Source: Benincasa hispida (lineage: Eukaryota > Streptophyta > Magnoliopsida > Cucurbitales > Cucurbitaceae). From it: a DNA stretch of 64,000 nucleotides. The translations under genes and the position numbers were made by a program. The first letter of the stretch is position 1; every line of letters begins with the position of its first letter. The notes below the pieces were generated by a model. That model did not search any database, was not told the origin of the DNA, and saw only the letters and a list, made by a program, of their open reading frames with translations. This document shows, in pieces, positions 35,229-49,215 of the stretch. Location of the stretch: positions 55,867,373-55,931,372 of the forward strand of contig NC_052354.1 of the NCBI RefSeq assembly GCF_009727055.1. Direction: 5' to 3'.

Positions 35229-35243
35229 CCATAAATAAAACTG
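35229..35243 (+). promoter_or_regulatory. TATA-like box of GNL2
   Basis: CACCATAAATAAAAC lies about 155 bp before the start codon, with pyrimidine-rich leader sequence between. It is the best TATA-like candidate in the non-repetitive promoter, but no transcript evidence is available. Confidence 0.3.
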
Positions 35244-35396
35244 GAACAAATCTGGAGATTTTATTGGTAGAATCATTCCAATCTTCAATCCCAACCATTC
35301 ACATTTCCTTATAACGGAAAACCCAATAATGTCCAAGAACCTCACAATTTCCTTCCCTTCCAAATCCTCAACATTTCCCACTCCCATTATTCTCTC

Positions 35397-38300
35397 ATGG
35401 AAAAACGATCATCAGACGACGAAGAAGAAAAGGATTCCCCCAAATCCAAACGCCGAGAGCTCGGTCTCTCCTGCATGTTAAACACCGAAGTCGGCGCCGT
35501 TCTCGCCGTCATCCGCCGTCCACCTTCTGATTTAAACTCTCCTTACATCTCCACCATCGACGACACCTACGATTCCTCAATCCAACAATCCTTAAAATCC
35601 CTCCGAGCTCTAATCTTCCACCCTCAACAAAAATGGCGAACCATCGATCCTTCCATCTACATCTCTCCCATCCTCGACGTCATACAAAGCGACGACATTC
35701 CTGCCGCCGCCACCGGCGTGGCTCTCTCCGCCTTACTCAAAATAATCAAAGTAGAAATCTTCAACGAGAAGACACCAGGAGTGAAAGACGCAATAAATTT
35801 AATAGTACTAGGAATCACAAACTGCAAACTTGAAAAAACTGACCTGGTAACAGAAGACGCAGTGATGATGAAGATTCTTCAAGTTCTAGCTGGATTGATG
35901 AACCACAGAGCTTCGTACTTGTTGAACGATCAATCTGTATGTACGATTGTGAACACATGTTTCAATGTGGTTCAGCAATCGGCGAGTCGAGGGGATTTGC
36001 TGCAGAGGACGGCGAGATATACTATGAACGAGTTGATACAGATAATATTTTCGAGGTTGCCGGAGATAGAGGTGAGGGACGGGGAGGATTCGGAGTCGGA
36101 TACGGAGGATGCGGATTTAGGAGGGAGTTTGGATTCGGGGTATGGGATAAGGTGTGTAATAGATGTGTTTCATTTTTTGTGTTCATTGTTGAATGTGGTG
36201 GAAATAGTGGAGATTGGAGATGGGGGATTGGGAATGGGAGGGGGATCGAGGACGGCGGATGAGGATGTTCAGTTATTTGCTTTGGTGTTGATAAACTCGG
36301 CGGTGGAGTTGAGTGGGGACGCCATTGGTAAGCATCCGAAGCTTTTGAGGATGGTTCAGGATGATCTGTTTCATCATTTGATTCATTATGGAGCATCTTC
36401 CAATCCTCTGGTTTTGTCAATGATCTGCAGTACAGTTTTGAATATCTATCACTTCCTTCGAAGGTAAACACACTCTTTACCACCTTTTAAAAATGGGAAC
36501 CCTTTTTTTTTTTTTTTTTTGTTCACCCTCAAAGGTAGAAAACTTACTTGTAAAGTATCTTTTAGCAAATAAATTATTCGAAGACTTAAATATTTTTTAA
36601 TTTCTTAATATGAGAGTAAAGAAATGAATTTGACTGTCTCAAAGGTGTTCACGGGTTAAGCTATGCTAAGACTATAATAACTTATTCTTGATAGTTGGTT
36701 TATCATACTAAATTGAGAGACAAAATTATTACCAGGTTGAAAGTACACTAAAATTCTTTAGTTTAAACTTAAATGGCTACTTTTTCATGAAAGTTCAAGG
36801 ACTAAAAATGTTAATTTTATATATTTATTAATGCAAAACTACATATATAAAATGGAGGCTGAAAAAGATATTTAAGTCACGGGTTGGACTTGAATAGTCT
36901 TAAAAGTATGTAGCAAAAACTTCATGATATGAAATAATATAAGAAAAATGCTTAGGTGTTGTCTAGGTTGCACAAACCTAGATAATCGTCCAATTAAAAT
37001 TGTCATGTTGCAATTTAAAAAAAAAAAATGTTTTCTTTTTTTTTTCGTAAAGAAATGGGAGCCTAAACTACAACTAATAATTACTTATAATATAATAGAT
37101 TTGTCCCACATTGTAGTATTAATTCTTAATCAACCAAAAGTACGTAGTTCTAAGCAACGAGTACTCAAGTTTTACCCTAATTTAGGTTGTACAAATCTAA
37201 ATAATTGTATCACATTACTTGATACAAGCACAATTATCCTGACACCAATGAATGTTCAAATTGACTAAACAATGTTTAACTTTTATGAAAATAACAAAAA
37301 TAATCTCCGAATCTTCCTCCTACAAAACATTACTACAATTTTCTAGGCTTCGAGAGAATTGAACTACTAGAAGTCAAATATATTTCCCTAAAACATGATT
37401 TTAGAACTAAAAATGATGTGCCAACTTGAACTCAATAGTTAAAACATTTGAAATTTTATTTCTTGGAAGGAATCTTCGGGGTCACATTCTAGAGAGAGAG
37501 AAAAAGAGAAACCAAATAACTTGAAGTGATCTTTTTCTATTTCATCATTCTCTGAGCAGGTTTGTTCGACTTCAATTAGAAGCATTCTTCGTCTATGTGG
37601 CGTTGAAATTAGCATCATTTGGAAACTCGACCCAAATCCAAGAAGTTGCACTTGAAGGAATCATAAACTTCTGCAGGCAATCCTCCTTCATTCTAGAATT
37701 CTATGTAAACTATGATTGTGATCCCCTTCGATGGAATTTGTTCGAGGAGATCGGGAAGTTGCTATGTAAGCTCTCATTTCCTACAGGAAGCCCCTTGACC
37801 ACTTTAAATATCCAAGCCTTCGAGGGACTAGTAATTATGATTCACAACATTGCAGAAAAACTTGATAAACATAAAGAAGAAAGTTGTGGGGGCAACGGCA
37901 GTTTAAGGGTATATCCAGCTCAAGTCACCGAGTATAGACCCTTTTGGGAAGAAAAATCCAAAGAAGACTTAGAGTTGGAGGATTGGCTGAACTATGTAAG
38001 AGTAAGAAAGGCACAGAAGAAGAAGATATTGATCGCCGGTCACCATTTCAATAGAGATGAAAAGAAAGGCTTAGCATATTTGAAGCTGTCTCAATTGGTT
38101 TCTGATCCTCCAGACCCAAAAGCTTATGCTTTCTTTTTCAGGTACACTCATGGACTGGACAAACAGTTCATTGGTGAATATCTTGGTGATCCCGATCAGT
38201 TTCACGTAAAAGTATTGGCAGAGTTTACAGACACCTTTGAATTTACAGGCATGATTCTAGACACTGCTCTTAGAACTTACCTCGAGACTTTTCGTTTGCC

Positions 38301-40668
38301 GGGAGAAGCGCAAAAGATTCATCGCATATTAGAGGCATTCTCAGAGAGATTTTATGATCTACAATCTTCAAATACCTTCGCTAGTAAAGATACGGTATTT
38401 GTTCTTTGCTATTCTTTAATAATGTTGAATACTGATCAACATAATCCACAAGTGAAGAAAAAGATGACTGAAGACGAGTTCATCAGGAACAACAGAGAAA
38501 TCAACGCAGGGAAGGATCTTCCTAGAGATTATTTATCTGAGCTTTTTCATTCGATCTCGAATAATGCAATTATTCTCTCACCACAGTCAGGTTTGCAACT
38601 TGATATGAATCCTAGCAAATGGGTTGAATTGATGAATAGATCCAAGATTATACAACCTTTCATGTTGTGTGATTTTGATCCTCGCCTGGGCAGAGACATG
38701 TTTGCCTGCATTGCTGGTCCTTCAGTTGCATCTCTTGCCGCTTTCTTTGAGCATGCAGATGAAGATGAGATGCTGAATGAATGCATTGAAGGATTGTTCT
38801 CCATTGCTAAGATTACACAGTATGGATTGGAGGACACACTGGATGAACTGCTGGCCCTGTTTTCTAAATTTACTACTCTATTGAACCCTTATGCATCTGC
38901 AGAAGAAACGCTTTTTGTATTTAGTCATGATTTGAAGCCAAAACTGGCTACACTAGCAGTTTTCACCATCGCAAACAACTTTGGAGACTCGATTCGAGGG
39001 GGTTGGAAGAACATTGTGGATTGCCTACTAAAACTCAAAAGACTTAAACTACTTCCCCCATCAGTTATTGACTTTGAAGTAGCTTCCACCTCATCAAATG
39101 ATGTTGCAAGGTCAGAATCAGGAGTGATTTTCCCTTCTCAAGATCCTAAATTTTGCTCCCAACAATCCTCTGGTATGGCCAGTCGATTTTCGCAATTTTT
39201 ATCACTCGATAGTATGGAAGATTCCTTAACTCTCAACTTAAATGAATATGAACAAAATTTGAAGTTTGTCAAGCAATGTCGCATTGGGAACATCTTTAGC
39301 AGCAGTTCAAACATACATGATGAGGCTCTGTTCCATCTTGGGCGATCCTTAATATTTGCCGCTGCTGGAAAAGGACAAAAGTTTAGCACACCAGTTGAAG
39401 AAGAAGAAACTGTTGGATTTTGTTGGGATCTAATAATAACAATGACCATGGCTAACCTATACCGGTTTCAGGTTTTTTGGCCTAGCTTCCACGAGTATCT
39501 ACAAGCAGTTGTTCAATTTCCTCTTTTCTCTGCCATCCCATTTGCAGAAAAGGCTGTTTTAGGACTTTTTAAAGTATGCCTTAGGCTCCTTTCGACTTAC
39601 CAACCTGAGAAACTTCCTGAGGAACTCATCTTCAAGTCCATAAACTTGATGTGGATGCTTGATAAGGAGATTCTTGATACTTGCTTTGAGTCCATAACAA
39701 AATCAGTAAGCAAGATTATTATTGAGTACCCAGCAAATCTCCAAAGTCAAATTGGTTGGAAGTCACTTCTTCATTTGTTGTCAGCCACTGGTCGGCATCC
39801 TGAAACATATGACCAAGGAGTCGAGACTTTGATCATGTTGATGTCTGATGGGACACATATAACACGCACAAACTATACCTTCTGTATAGATTGCGCCTTT
39901 AGTTATGTTGCACTCAAGAATAGCCCGTTAGAGAAGAACTTGAAAATCTTAGATTCATTATCAGATTCTGTAAATTTCTTAGTCCAATGGTACAGGAATT
40001 ACTGTGCAGAATCAGGGAACAGTTTTAGTGTAGCAAGCAATGCAAGTAGCTCCTCATTAGACGACAAAAGTTTAGGATCTTCTAATTTTTCCTTGACTTT
40101 ATTTCTCAAACTAGGCGAAGCACTCCGAAAAACAAGCTTAGCTAGAAGAGAAGAGATAAGAAACCATGCCATCGCATCTCTTAAGAAAAGCTTTGTGTTG
40201 GCAGAAGAACTGGATTTCCCCCCAACCAACTGTATTAGTTGTTTTAACAACATAATTTTTGCAATGGTAGATGATCTGCATGAAAAAATGTTGGAGTACT
40301 CAAGAAGAGATAATGCGGAGAGAGAGGCAAGAAGCATGGAGGGTACTCTAAAGATTTCAATGGAAGTCTTGACAGATATTTACTTACTATACCTGAAACA
40401 GATATCAGAAAGCGCTGGGTTCCGAACATTTTGGCTTGGGGTATTGAGAAGAATGGATACTTGTATGAAGGCTGATCTAGGAAGTTATGGTGAATCAAGT
40501 TTGAAAGAGTTAGTCCCAGATTTATTGAGAAAAATAATCACAAACATGAGAGAAAAAGAGATACTGATAAAGAAAGAAGGCGAAGATCTGTGGGAAATAA
40601 CTTACATCCAGATCCAGTGGATTGCTCCTGGTATCAAAGACGAACTTTTCCCAGAAGAAAGCCTTTGA
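35397..40668 (+). CDS. GNL2: ARF guanine-nucleotide exchange factor, GNOM-like 2
   Basis: Two exons, 35397-36463 and 37560-40668, join in frame across a GT-AG intron (codon 356 is split) to give 1391 residues and a TGA stop. The N-terminal motif RRELGLSCMLNTEVGAVLAV, the short linker and the length match GNL2 (Arabidopsis about 1.37-1.38 thousand residues) better than GNOM or GNL1, which exceed 1440. Domains: DCB about 25-230; acidic stretch 228-240; HUS with NYDC box at 406-409; Sec7 about 505-690 with FRLPGE glutamic finger Glu605 and CYSLIMLNTDQHN; then HDS repeats to the end. Sec7 proteins load GTP on ARF GTPases at Golgi/endosomal membranes; Arabidopsis GNL2 is reported as pollen-specific and needed for pollen germination. 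No disabling change is seen. The ATG (context CTCATGG) starts just before the conserved N-terminus. Confidence 0.96.
36464..37559 (+). other. GNL2: Single intron of GNL2
   Basis: 1096 bp, GTAAAC donor and TCTGAGCAG acceptor after a pyrimidine-rich stretch. AT-rich with T- and A-runs; no inserted gene or clear transposon. Small ORFs inside (for example 36948-37268) are chance readings. The position splits the HUS region, between ...IYHFLR and FVRLQLEAFF. Confidence 0.95.
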
Positions 40669-41600
40669 GCATGTGACATATTTACTTGTAAAATAGTAGA
40701 TTAACTTTAACCAACTGATAGTTTACCATTCTTTTTGCTCTTAGAAGGTAATCGGAGGAATTTTTCTAACTTTTATAGGATTATTATTAAGGCATCAAAT
40801 CAAATTCTGCCAACTGTTTTCCTATTATGTTATTAATTTATCTTAGGATTAGAGTGTTCAGTTAGAAAATGTGATCACAATTAGCGAAATGATTTTACAA
40901 ACACCAATTATCACGAAAGTAGCATCATATTAAAGGCAGACTCATTAACTCTCTCTCTCTATCTATATCAAGGTAGAAAAAGATTTCCAATGAAGTTCCC
41001 GAAACATATTTCTAGGAATGAACGCTACACTTACAAGACATTTCTGGAGATGAATATTCCAAAAATAATTTACAAAAGGGAATGGAGAGTAATCTAAGCG
41101 AAGAAACCTACATTTCTCTTCATGTATAACTCTTCCATCATGACGATTGAATAAAAAAGCTCAACTAACTAAAGAATTCTAATATGCAAATGCAGGCAGT
41201 AAAATTTTTATCTAAAATGTTCTTTTATATTTCAATAGGTATTTCTGAATCAAAGGATACGATCGTAGATATATTGTGTACTTCCAACGATCGTTGATAT
41301 AAAGAGTACTTCCAAAATAGCAATGAAACTTAAAAGAATATCAAGATATATCATCTAATTCGATAAAAATATAACTTATATGAATACACGTTAAACTAAA
41401 AGGAACGATTTACAGATTAATCAAGTAGTGTGTGATTCTTATTAATTAACTAAACTTAATTCAATTGTTCATTGATCGATTGAGAGCTAGAGAATTCGTT
41501 CTACATCTACGTTTAATTTCTACCTACGCTACGCATACTTTTTTTGGAGTACAGCATACGAGAGATCATTCTTTCACACTTATTTCAGAATCAGAATCAA
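40669..41600. other. GNL2 3' flank and spacer
   Basis: Probable 3' UTR for the first few hundred bases, then AT-rich sequence. A (CT)n run lies at about 40950-40965. No gene recognised. Confidence 0.5.
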
Positions 41601-41602
41601 GA

Positions 41603-42040
41603 CTAGACAAAAATCAACTCCACAACTACTAAAAACTCAGCGAGACGAGATAAAATGAGCTTAAAAAGGATGAAAATGAAGGAATAAGAAGGAAATCCTC
41701 GACAAGAATGATTATAGCGATCTACAGAGTTAGGCTTCAATGGATACCTAGCATGTTCTTCAACTTTGTCCATAAATGCACTCAATAGACCAGAAATCTG
41801 ATCATATCTTCTTCCGTTCTTCCTCCGCAAAAGCCCTAAATATGCCATTTCCAACGATATCAGCTTCTTTTATTCAAATGCAGTTGAAATAGGAGAATCT
41901 TCGAGTTGAAGAAACCCCAATTTCATGAGCATTGCCGTGAACCAAAGAATCGTCGAAATGTGGAAGAGACGGAACCGAACTCAGACCCGAATGGAACAAA
42001 AGGCGGGGAAATTTGAATTCCATATGTGATTATTTATACC
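41603..42040 (-). CDS. Possible small gene, product unknown
   Basis: A minus-strand ORF of 83 codons (41603-41854, MEMAYLGLLRRKNGRRYD...) lies about 180 bp downstream of a good TATA box (TATAAATA, reverse complement of 42031-42038) with a less AT-rich, UTR-like leader between. The first 50 residues are charged and the last 30 strongly hydrophobic (FIFILFKLILSRLAEFLVVV), suggesting a C-terminal membrane anchor. Upstream ATGs exist in the leader. Alternatively the ORF stops making sense after EEHAR, where GTATCC could be a splice donor, and this is only exon 1 of a broken gene. I recognise no family. Confidence 0.3.
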
Positions 42041-45000
42041 ATCTCTTTGTCGTTTTTAAAAATGGGTTTTTTTTAGTACAAATAGAATTGGTTAAATTAT
42101 AATTATATTTCTAATAAACTATAATTTAGATTAAAAAACACTTTGATGATTCAGAGTCTTTATACCTTAAAATTTTTATTTCTATCATTAAAAAATTTCA
42201 TCCAAATTAAATCACTTTACGTAATGATTTAGTTTTTATAATTTATAAATTTATTTGGTTTTGTTATCAGTTTATCAATTTATATACACGATTTTTATGC
42301 CTAAAAAATTTCATAATGGACTAAATTATTACAAATTATAAAGTATGAGAACTAAATTACTATTTGCTAAAATTTAAGAACTAAATTATTACAATTTAAA
42401 TTAATATAGACTAAAATTGTCAATTCAATAAACTTAATCTATAATTTATAAACTTTTAATTTTGTATTTATTTGATTTTTTAAATGAAAAAATATATAAT
42501 ATATGTAAATGTCTAGTACATTCCAAATATACTTAACTAATCTATTAGACATGAAATTAGATTATGTATTTGAAGAGATCTTAAACTTTTGATCTTATGT
42601 TCATTAGGCCTATAAATTTCAAAAAAAAAAGTAAAATAAATGTTTTAATTTTGAAAATAAGTCATTTTATAAAAAAAAAAATGAACTTATTGGCAACGAC
42701 TCAAAATAGTTTTTGAAATACTTTCCAAATTTATTTTAAACAAATTTTACCGAAATAATTTAAATAAAAATGACTTTTAAAAAAATAATTTTCTTTTTAG
42801 TCTATTCGAAGAAGCCCTTATTAGATACAAAATAATTTAAAAATTCATATAATTATTAAACATGAAGCTGAGATTTAAAATATCTATTAAATATTTTTTA
42901 AAAATTTATGTAATTAGTTGACACAAAATAAAAGTTGAACAACACTTTTTCAAAAGTTCATATATCAAATTGACAAAAGAAAAAAAAAAACTTGAAAATA
43001 ATCATTTAAAATTTATTGTGAAGTAGTTGATGCAATTACTTTGTTTACGGCTCAGAATTTCAAACTTCTTACTTTAGATGTGATTGAATTAAGAAAATAA
43101 TGATAACAACAATCACCGTTTAGAATTAAATTTTAGTATGTTGACAAATACCGTTGCATAAATAAATCCGAAAAAAAAAATCCTAATGAACTTTTAATTT
43201 CATCAATAATAATATGCACGTCAATTTTATAAAAGTGTTGCAATTTTTATCGAACAAAAATTAATAAGAAAAAGTAGTCTTATATACTCTCGATAAATTG
43301 TAAAATATATTAAAACATAAAATTCAAAGGAAAATGACATTGAAGACTTTAATTTATGCTAAACTTGATATTACCAAATTTAATATTCTTATGGAGATTT
43401 TTTTTTTTTCTGGGGTTAAACTTAGTGAGTGAATTGAGAAAATATACAATTTGCTACCCTCATCTAAATTTAGTGCCCGTTAGTGCCCGAAATTGAAAAC
43501 TTATGGTAAATTTTGATAGAACTTTAAGTTATGAAGAATTTTGCAAAATAATAACAATACTAATAAGTTAATTTTGAAATAGAATTATGGTTTCGTTCTG
43601 AAAAATGGCAAAACCGGCCACTAATAAGATTTATGGCAACTCACTTGGCCAAAAATTTCCAAATACTTGATTTGCCCTCGTTTAATTCGTAGTTGTTGTT
43701 ATTGATGAAACTACAACTATATGGTAAGTGGAGAAACCATAAATAAGGTCGAGTTCGCCAATTTTCCTCAAGAATAACTATCCTTCTTCAACAACTCTTC
43801 TTCTGATTTTCCTCGTGTAGTTAACGTAATCTAGCTATTTTATTATTAATTTATATTTCATTTAACCACTTTTTGAATTATTCTCACTTTAATTAAATAT
43901 CCAAAATTTTCTACCAAATTTTCACATATTATCAAATTTATTCTATTTAATCAAATTTCAAATTTATTATAATATTTGAGTTGTTTTTCATTACTTTATA
44001 CATATTCGAATTTATTCAAATGTTTGAATTGTTTTTCATAATTCTATACATATTTTTAATAAATTAATTGGATATTCACATATTCTTTAAGGTTTAAATT
44101 GTTTTATATTATTAGATTTTTGTATTATTTTACAATTTGAAAAAAAAAATATCCATCATTGTCGTAAAAAAATAGTCATGACTTTTGTTACTCACACAGA
44201 ATGTTTATCAATTTAGGTTTTGTTGTGTTTTTTTCCACACAAAGTGTTTATCAATTTAGGTTTTATTGTGGTTTTTTCACAAGTTATTGTTTTTGCTATG
44301 GCTTTACAACGGATTAAACTTCTCTTTTTCTCTTTTCCTCTTTCCATCGATGTATCAATTTTCCTCTTTTCCTCTTCATTTGTTGTTGTATGACGAATTA
44401 TTATAATCAATTTTATTTTTTTTTTGGCCAAAGAAGATGAAATCTTATTCATTTGAGAGAATCGGAGTTAGAAATTACAATAAATCAGAATTTCTGCAGT
44501 TCGGGGAACGTTGGAGAATTGGAGTTATGATTTTCGTATGGTGGTTGACTATTTTCTAATGTACTTGTGAATCTTGCAAATACACTATATATTTGAGTAA
44601 TAATTCAGCAAAAACATGACTTTCTCTTCAACTTTTTAGCACATTATTATCAATTTTGGTTTATCTAACTATTTTTCAATTGGTTTAACTTTTTGTTACT
44701 CGATTTAGTTTATCTAAATCTTCATTAGTTTAAACATATTGTTATCAGATTCAAAATCTAATATAAAGAAAAACTATTTCCAATTTGCCCTCCATGGGCT
44801 TTGAATATTCCCTAATATACATTTATAGATACAACGTAATTGTAGTTATGAGATTAACTAATCTACATTTACACGTATAGTGTAATTGTAATATGAAGTT
44901 ATGCGATTTTAACACGTTTTTCGTATTTTCTGATTTAAATTAGAGATCCTCACTTATTTTTCTCCAATAATATCTATTTGAATTTATCTTTTGTTTTCAT

Positions 45001-48000
45001 ATTCTGTTTTATTTTTTTTTTATTATTGGTTTATATATTTTATTATTATATTATTTTATATATATATATATATATATAGTTTGTACTTTTTTAAATATAA
45101 TCTAATGATATAACAATATATCATTGATATATAAAACTTATTTATATACTTGTTTATTATTTTGATAAGATTGTTTTATATTGTTTCATTTATTTTTTAA
45201 AAAAAAAAAAAAAAAACGTAATCCTTATTCCTAAGTTTCAATATATTTATAATTTGTGGAAAAAAAAAATCTAAGCACTTTCTTCCTTACATATTTAAAA
45301 ATATATATATTTAAAAAAACTCTAAGTATACTTTACCTCCCTCTTATCTCATCATTTCCTTTCTCTTTTTCAAGCTTGTAGCCATAACATCTCAATGACC
45401 TCTCCTTTCAAATCTATGCTATATACCATCTTCACCATAGTCGCATATTGGGTCATCTCCTTTAAAACCTTCTATTATTTATTCTCTCACAACCTTTCAT
45501 TATTTCTTCTCTCACCATCACCGTCTCTGCTACATTTTGGTTTGCATGACTGTCAGATCTTCTTTTGTTCATCATTGACTAGTTCTGTAAGTAGCCACAT
45601 GCTACCATCGGTGACCATCGCACCACAGGCACACCATCGTGGTCGTCCATTGAAGAAGCAACTGTCGATTGTTTCTCGGTGAGGACCATATTGGCGAATT
45701 TTTAGATTTTCGAACCGTTTCTAAGATTTTTTATTATGATATTTATTTTTTAGTTTTTGATTGAAATTGTAATTTTTTTTTTTGCTTCTAGCAATTTAGA
45801 TAGAGTGTATTTACAATTTTCAAGTTGTTTTTTAAGCCTTGCCTATTTGTATTTAATTTGTTAGTATTTGGGGTAGTTTGGTCAATTGCTAATTTGTAAT
45901 TTATATTATTTAAATTATTTTTGTTATTTTTATAATTTTGAAACCTTTTTATCATTTTTTCAAATGAAACTTTAAATTTTGCTATTTTTGTCAACCAAAT
46001 AATTATTACGTGTTAAAAAAAAAAAGAAGGTTATTAAGTTGGGCCTGTCCACTAGCTAAAGAGGCTCCAGGCCCAAATTTCAACATTATATGAGGCCGAT
46101 GAGATGAAGAGGTATTTTGGATTCAATTTGAATATTTGACTTTTTTTTAGGAGACAAAACGACTAAGTTGTTTTCATTATTAGATTTTAAACTTTAGTAA
46201 AAAGTACTATTACACTAATTTTCACTTAAACAGAAGTTTTTTTTTTTTTTTAGTTCAGCATAATAATACTAATCAATAAAGTAGATAAATATCACACTTC
46301 ATTAATGAAATTTTAAGATATTTTAGTTCAATCTAAACTACATCTCAAAAACCTATAAAACAGTTCGAATTTATGGTATTTAAAATTATCGTGTTATTTA
46401 CCAAAATTAAATTCTCATTATATATATATATAAATTATTTAACTTGATAATTACGAAGTGAAATATGGTTATCAAATAAGTTGACTTCTTCATTAAAAAA
46501 AAAAAAATTAACTTAATAATATATACATACAAGAATAGATGACCTTTAAATTTTTTTAAATGAAGTAGTCCAATGTCTTAATCCAAATATATGAATTGAA
46601 CTTGTCAAATGGGACCTATGAAAATACATATTAAGAAATAAAGGTGTCACTATGCCAATATTCACCAGAAAAGAAAGATGTGTATGCTTTCTTTATATTT
46701 TTCATATAATAGGATATATAAAGTCTATACTTAATTATTAAGAAACGCAATCACTTACTCTTTTAACTATTTAAAAATATATAAGATTTTTAAATAATAC
46801 ATTATCATTAACATAAAAAGTCAAAAATTTGAATATCCACCCAACGTACCGTTAAGTTAAAAATAATGAGTATATATAATTTATCTTCCTATTTAAATAA
46901 ATTGATTCAAGTTGTTAAGAAATTAAAGTAAGATCGCGAGATACTAATGAGAGTTTATAAATAAGACTTTTCCAACTCTTGAGTGATTTTTTTTTTTTAC
47001 TGATTTATTGAAATTAATATTCACTAATAAACATGACACTTATTTATTAGTTCATATTTGACCTTATAAAAAAAAAATTCTAGGTATATACTTAACTTGC
47101 TAAATCAATTTTAAGTAAAGTTTTAATTTTATCAAATTCAAATATAAACTCGAATGAGTAGGAATTATAATATTTTTCTATAACAAAATTGAAAATTTTC
47201 TCTTGAAGCAACCAATGAATTACCCAAAATCTCCAACTACTCACATTTGTGAGACATTACATTTTGTCAAAGAAAAACAAACAAACAAAATTAATTACTG
47301 CACAATTATATTATAAAAATTATAATTTAGTTTGTTTAGTATAATATAGATTAAGGATTCGAATATCGTATACCAATTGAACTATACTCGTACAAAATTT
47401 TAAAATTTTGATTTATTTTGTGAAAATTACATGCTTTAATTTTATAATTTATTTGGTGGATTTTATAGGAATTATTGAAAATAATTTTGGTAGGACTGAG
47501 CTGAGATAGACCATGTCCAAATCAGAATAGCTGCCTCCAGCTGTCAAACATGAAAGTAGTTTAGCTCCTCAACAGAATCCCACATCTTTTTTATTTGTTC
47601 TTTAGTGCACTAAATTAGACCTTTTCAATTTGAATTATTGTAAAGTTTAGCCATTGTTTTTGTTCTCAATTTGATCATATTTCATATTCAACTTTCTCAT
47701 TTTATGTTATGAATTCATATTATCATAACAAAAAATAAAAAATAAATCCAAATTTTATCCACTTATAGTCAACATTTCCATGTCTATTACTATTAAGCAT
47801 GTTCAAGAAAACTTTCCAATCATATAAAAAATACTTTTTTAAAAAATATTTGGACTGTATTTTATATTTTTTTCAAAAAATTATATATATATATATAATC
47901 ATTTTTTGGCCCCTAAATTTGGTAAAAATATGTATTGTCTTTCTTCCTTAAGCTTTTATAGTTTATTTATTTGAAGTCTTACATGTCGTGTCATTCACTT

Positions 48001-48870
48001 GTATTTGATGGTGTATATATCGAGTCGGATAACATCAAATTTGTATTTATCATTGTCTAAAAAATTATATTACTCTATAAAATATTAAATGACGAGTACA
48101 AAAATAGACTTTAATCGTATTTTAAGGTTAAAAAATAATAATAAGATTTTGTAAGTATTAAAAAAAAAGTGTATAAAATCATTTAAAACCCTTAATAAAC
48201 CATTTCAAACAAAGCGTAAAACAAGTATGAAAATCCAAGGACTTAAGCGACAATTTTCTTATTGTCATCTTTTGAACAAAATAACAATTTCCTTTGAAGT
48301 TTTAAATATACATTTTTACGAATATTGAACCCAAAAAAAAAAAAAAAAAAGCATATTTATTTAGCCAAGAGTATTTGTAAGAGAGTGGCCAGAAAAAAAA
48401 AAGATTTTCATCCATTTATATTATATTTTAATGGGATTGTGCTTGATTTTTCTTGATAATTACAAGAAATTGAGTTTATTTGAAAATTCAACTTTAAAAT
48501 GGTAAACAAATAAAATTGACAAAAATAAGATTTGTTTGTTTGCTTGCTTTTTGTTTGTTATGAGTTTGGTGTCAAATAGTCAGCCACCAAAATGGCAGCT
48601 TTCACATTGAAGTGAAATTAGTAATTTTAACACAACCAAAGACTTTATCAACACTTCCAACTAATAGAGGTTTACTCTTGCACATAAATTTGTGGAAGAA
48701 TACCTTACAATTTTAGACTTTTATTAAAAGATAAATCCAATTTAGCACATACACTTGTAAAACAAACAAAGACAAAGACAGTAGAATTATATTAATTTCT
48801 TGGATTTATTTTCAAAATAGTTTCTTTTCCATTCAAAGGTAATTTGATAACTCATAAAGGTTAATTAAGG
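42041..48870. other. AT-rich intergenic DNA
   Basis: No gene that I can support. Contains a (TA)n run at 45055-45078, long A/T homopolymers and short TTGTTATCA-type phrases. Two short less AT-rich islands occur: 43590-43760 and 45340-45690. The second includes a 95-codon + strand ORF (45395-45682) with a hydrophobic start, but with no recognisable domain and no conserved context; I leave it uncalled. Confidence 0.6.
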
Positions 48871-48879
48871 TTATTTTAC

Positions 48880-49215
48880 TTAAGTTGAAATATCATTTTG
48901 ATTCTTATATTTCAAAATTTATTTAATGGTAGTTCTTATACTTTTAAATATTTGATTTTAATTATGTACGCTTTCAGTAAATCTTAAACTTAGTCTCAGT
49001 TACTAGTTTAGTGTTGATTTTTCAAAAAAAGATTTTATTGTAATTTTTGAAAACATATTCGTTATTATTATTTAACAAATTGTGATAAAATTAACTTCGA
49101 ATGAATAAATTTGAAATTTATTTAAAGTATAAGAGATAAAATTGGGTATTTGAAAGTACAATGACTAAAATTGAACCAACTCTAAAATTTGGAAACGTAT
49201 ATTAGGCGTCTTTTC
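48880..49215. repeat. Foldback MITE-like element
   Basis: Left arm (ATATCATTTTGATTCTTATA, TAGTTCTTATACTTTTAAAT, AATCTTAAACTTAGTCTC) is matched in inverse by 49110-49190 (TAAAGTATAAGAGATAAAAT, TTTGAAAGTACAATGACTAA). It has the same internal phrase as the elements at 25830, 52390 and 57213. Confidence 0.55.

Noticed and set aside
36022..36483. 153-codon minus-strand ORF, proline-rich
   Set aside because: Antisense to GNL2 exon 1; low complexity and explained by the sense coding sequence.
45395..45682. 95-codon ORF with hydrophobic N-terminus
   Set aside because: No domain and no clear promoter; composition suggests a transposon scrap.
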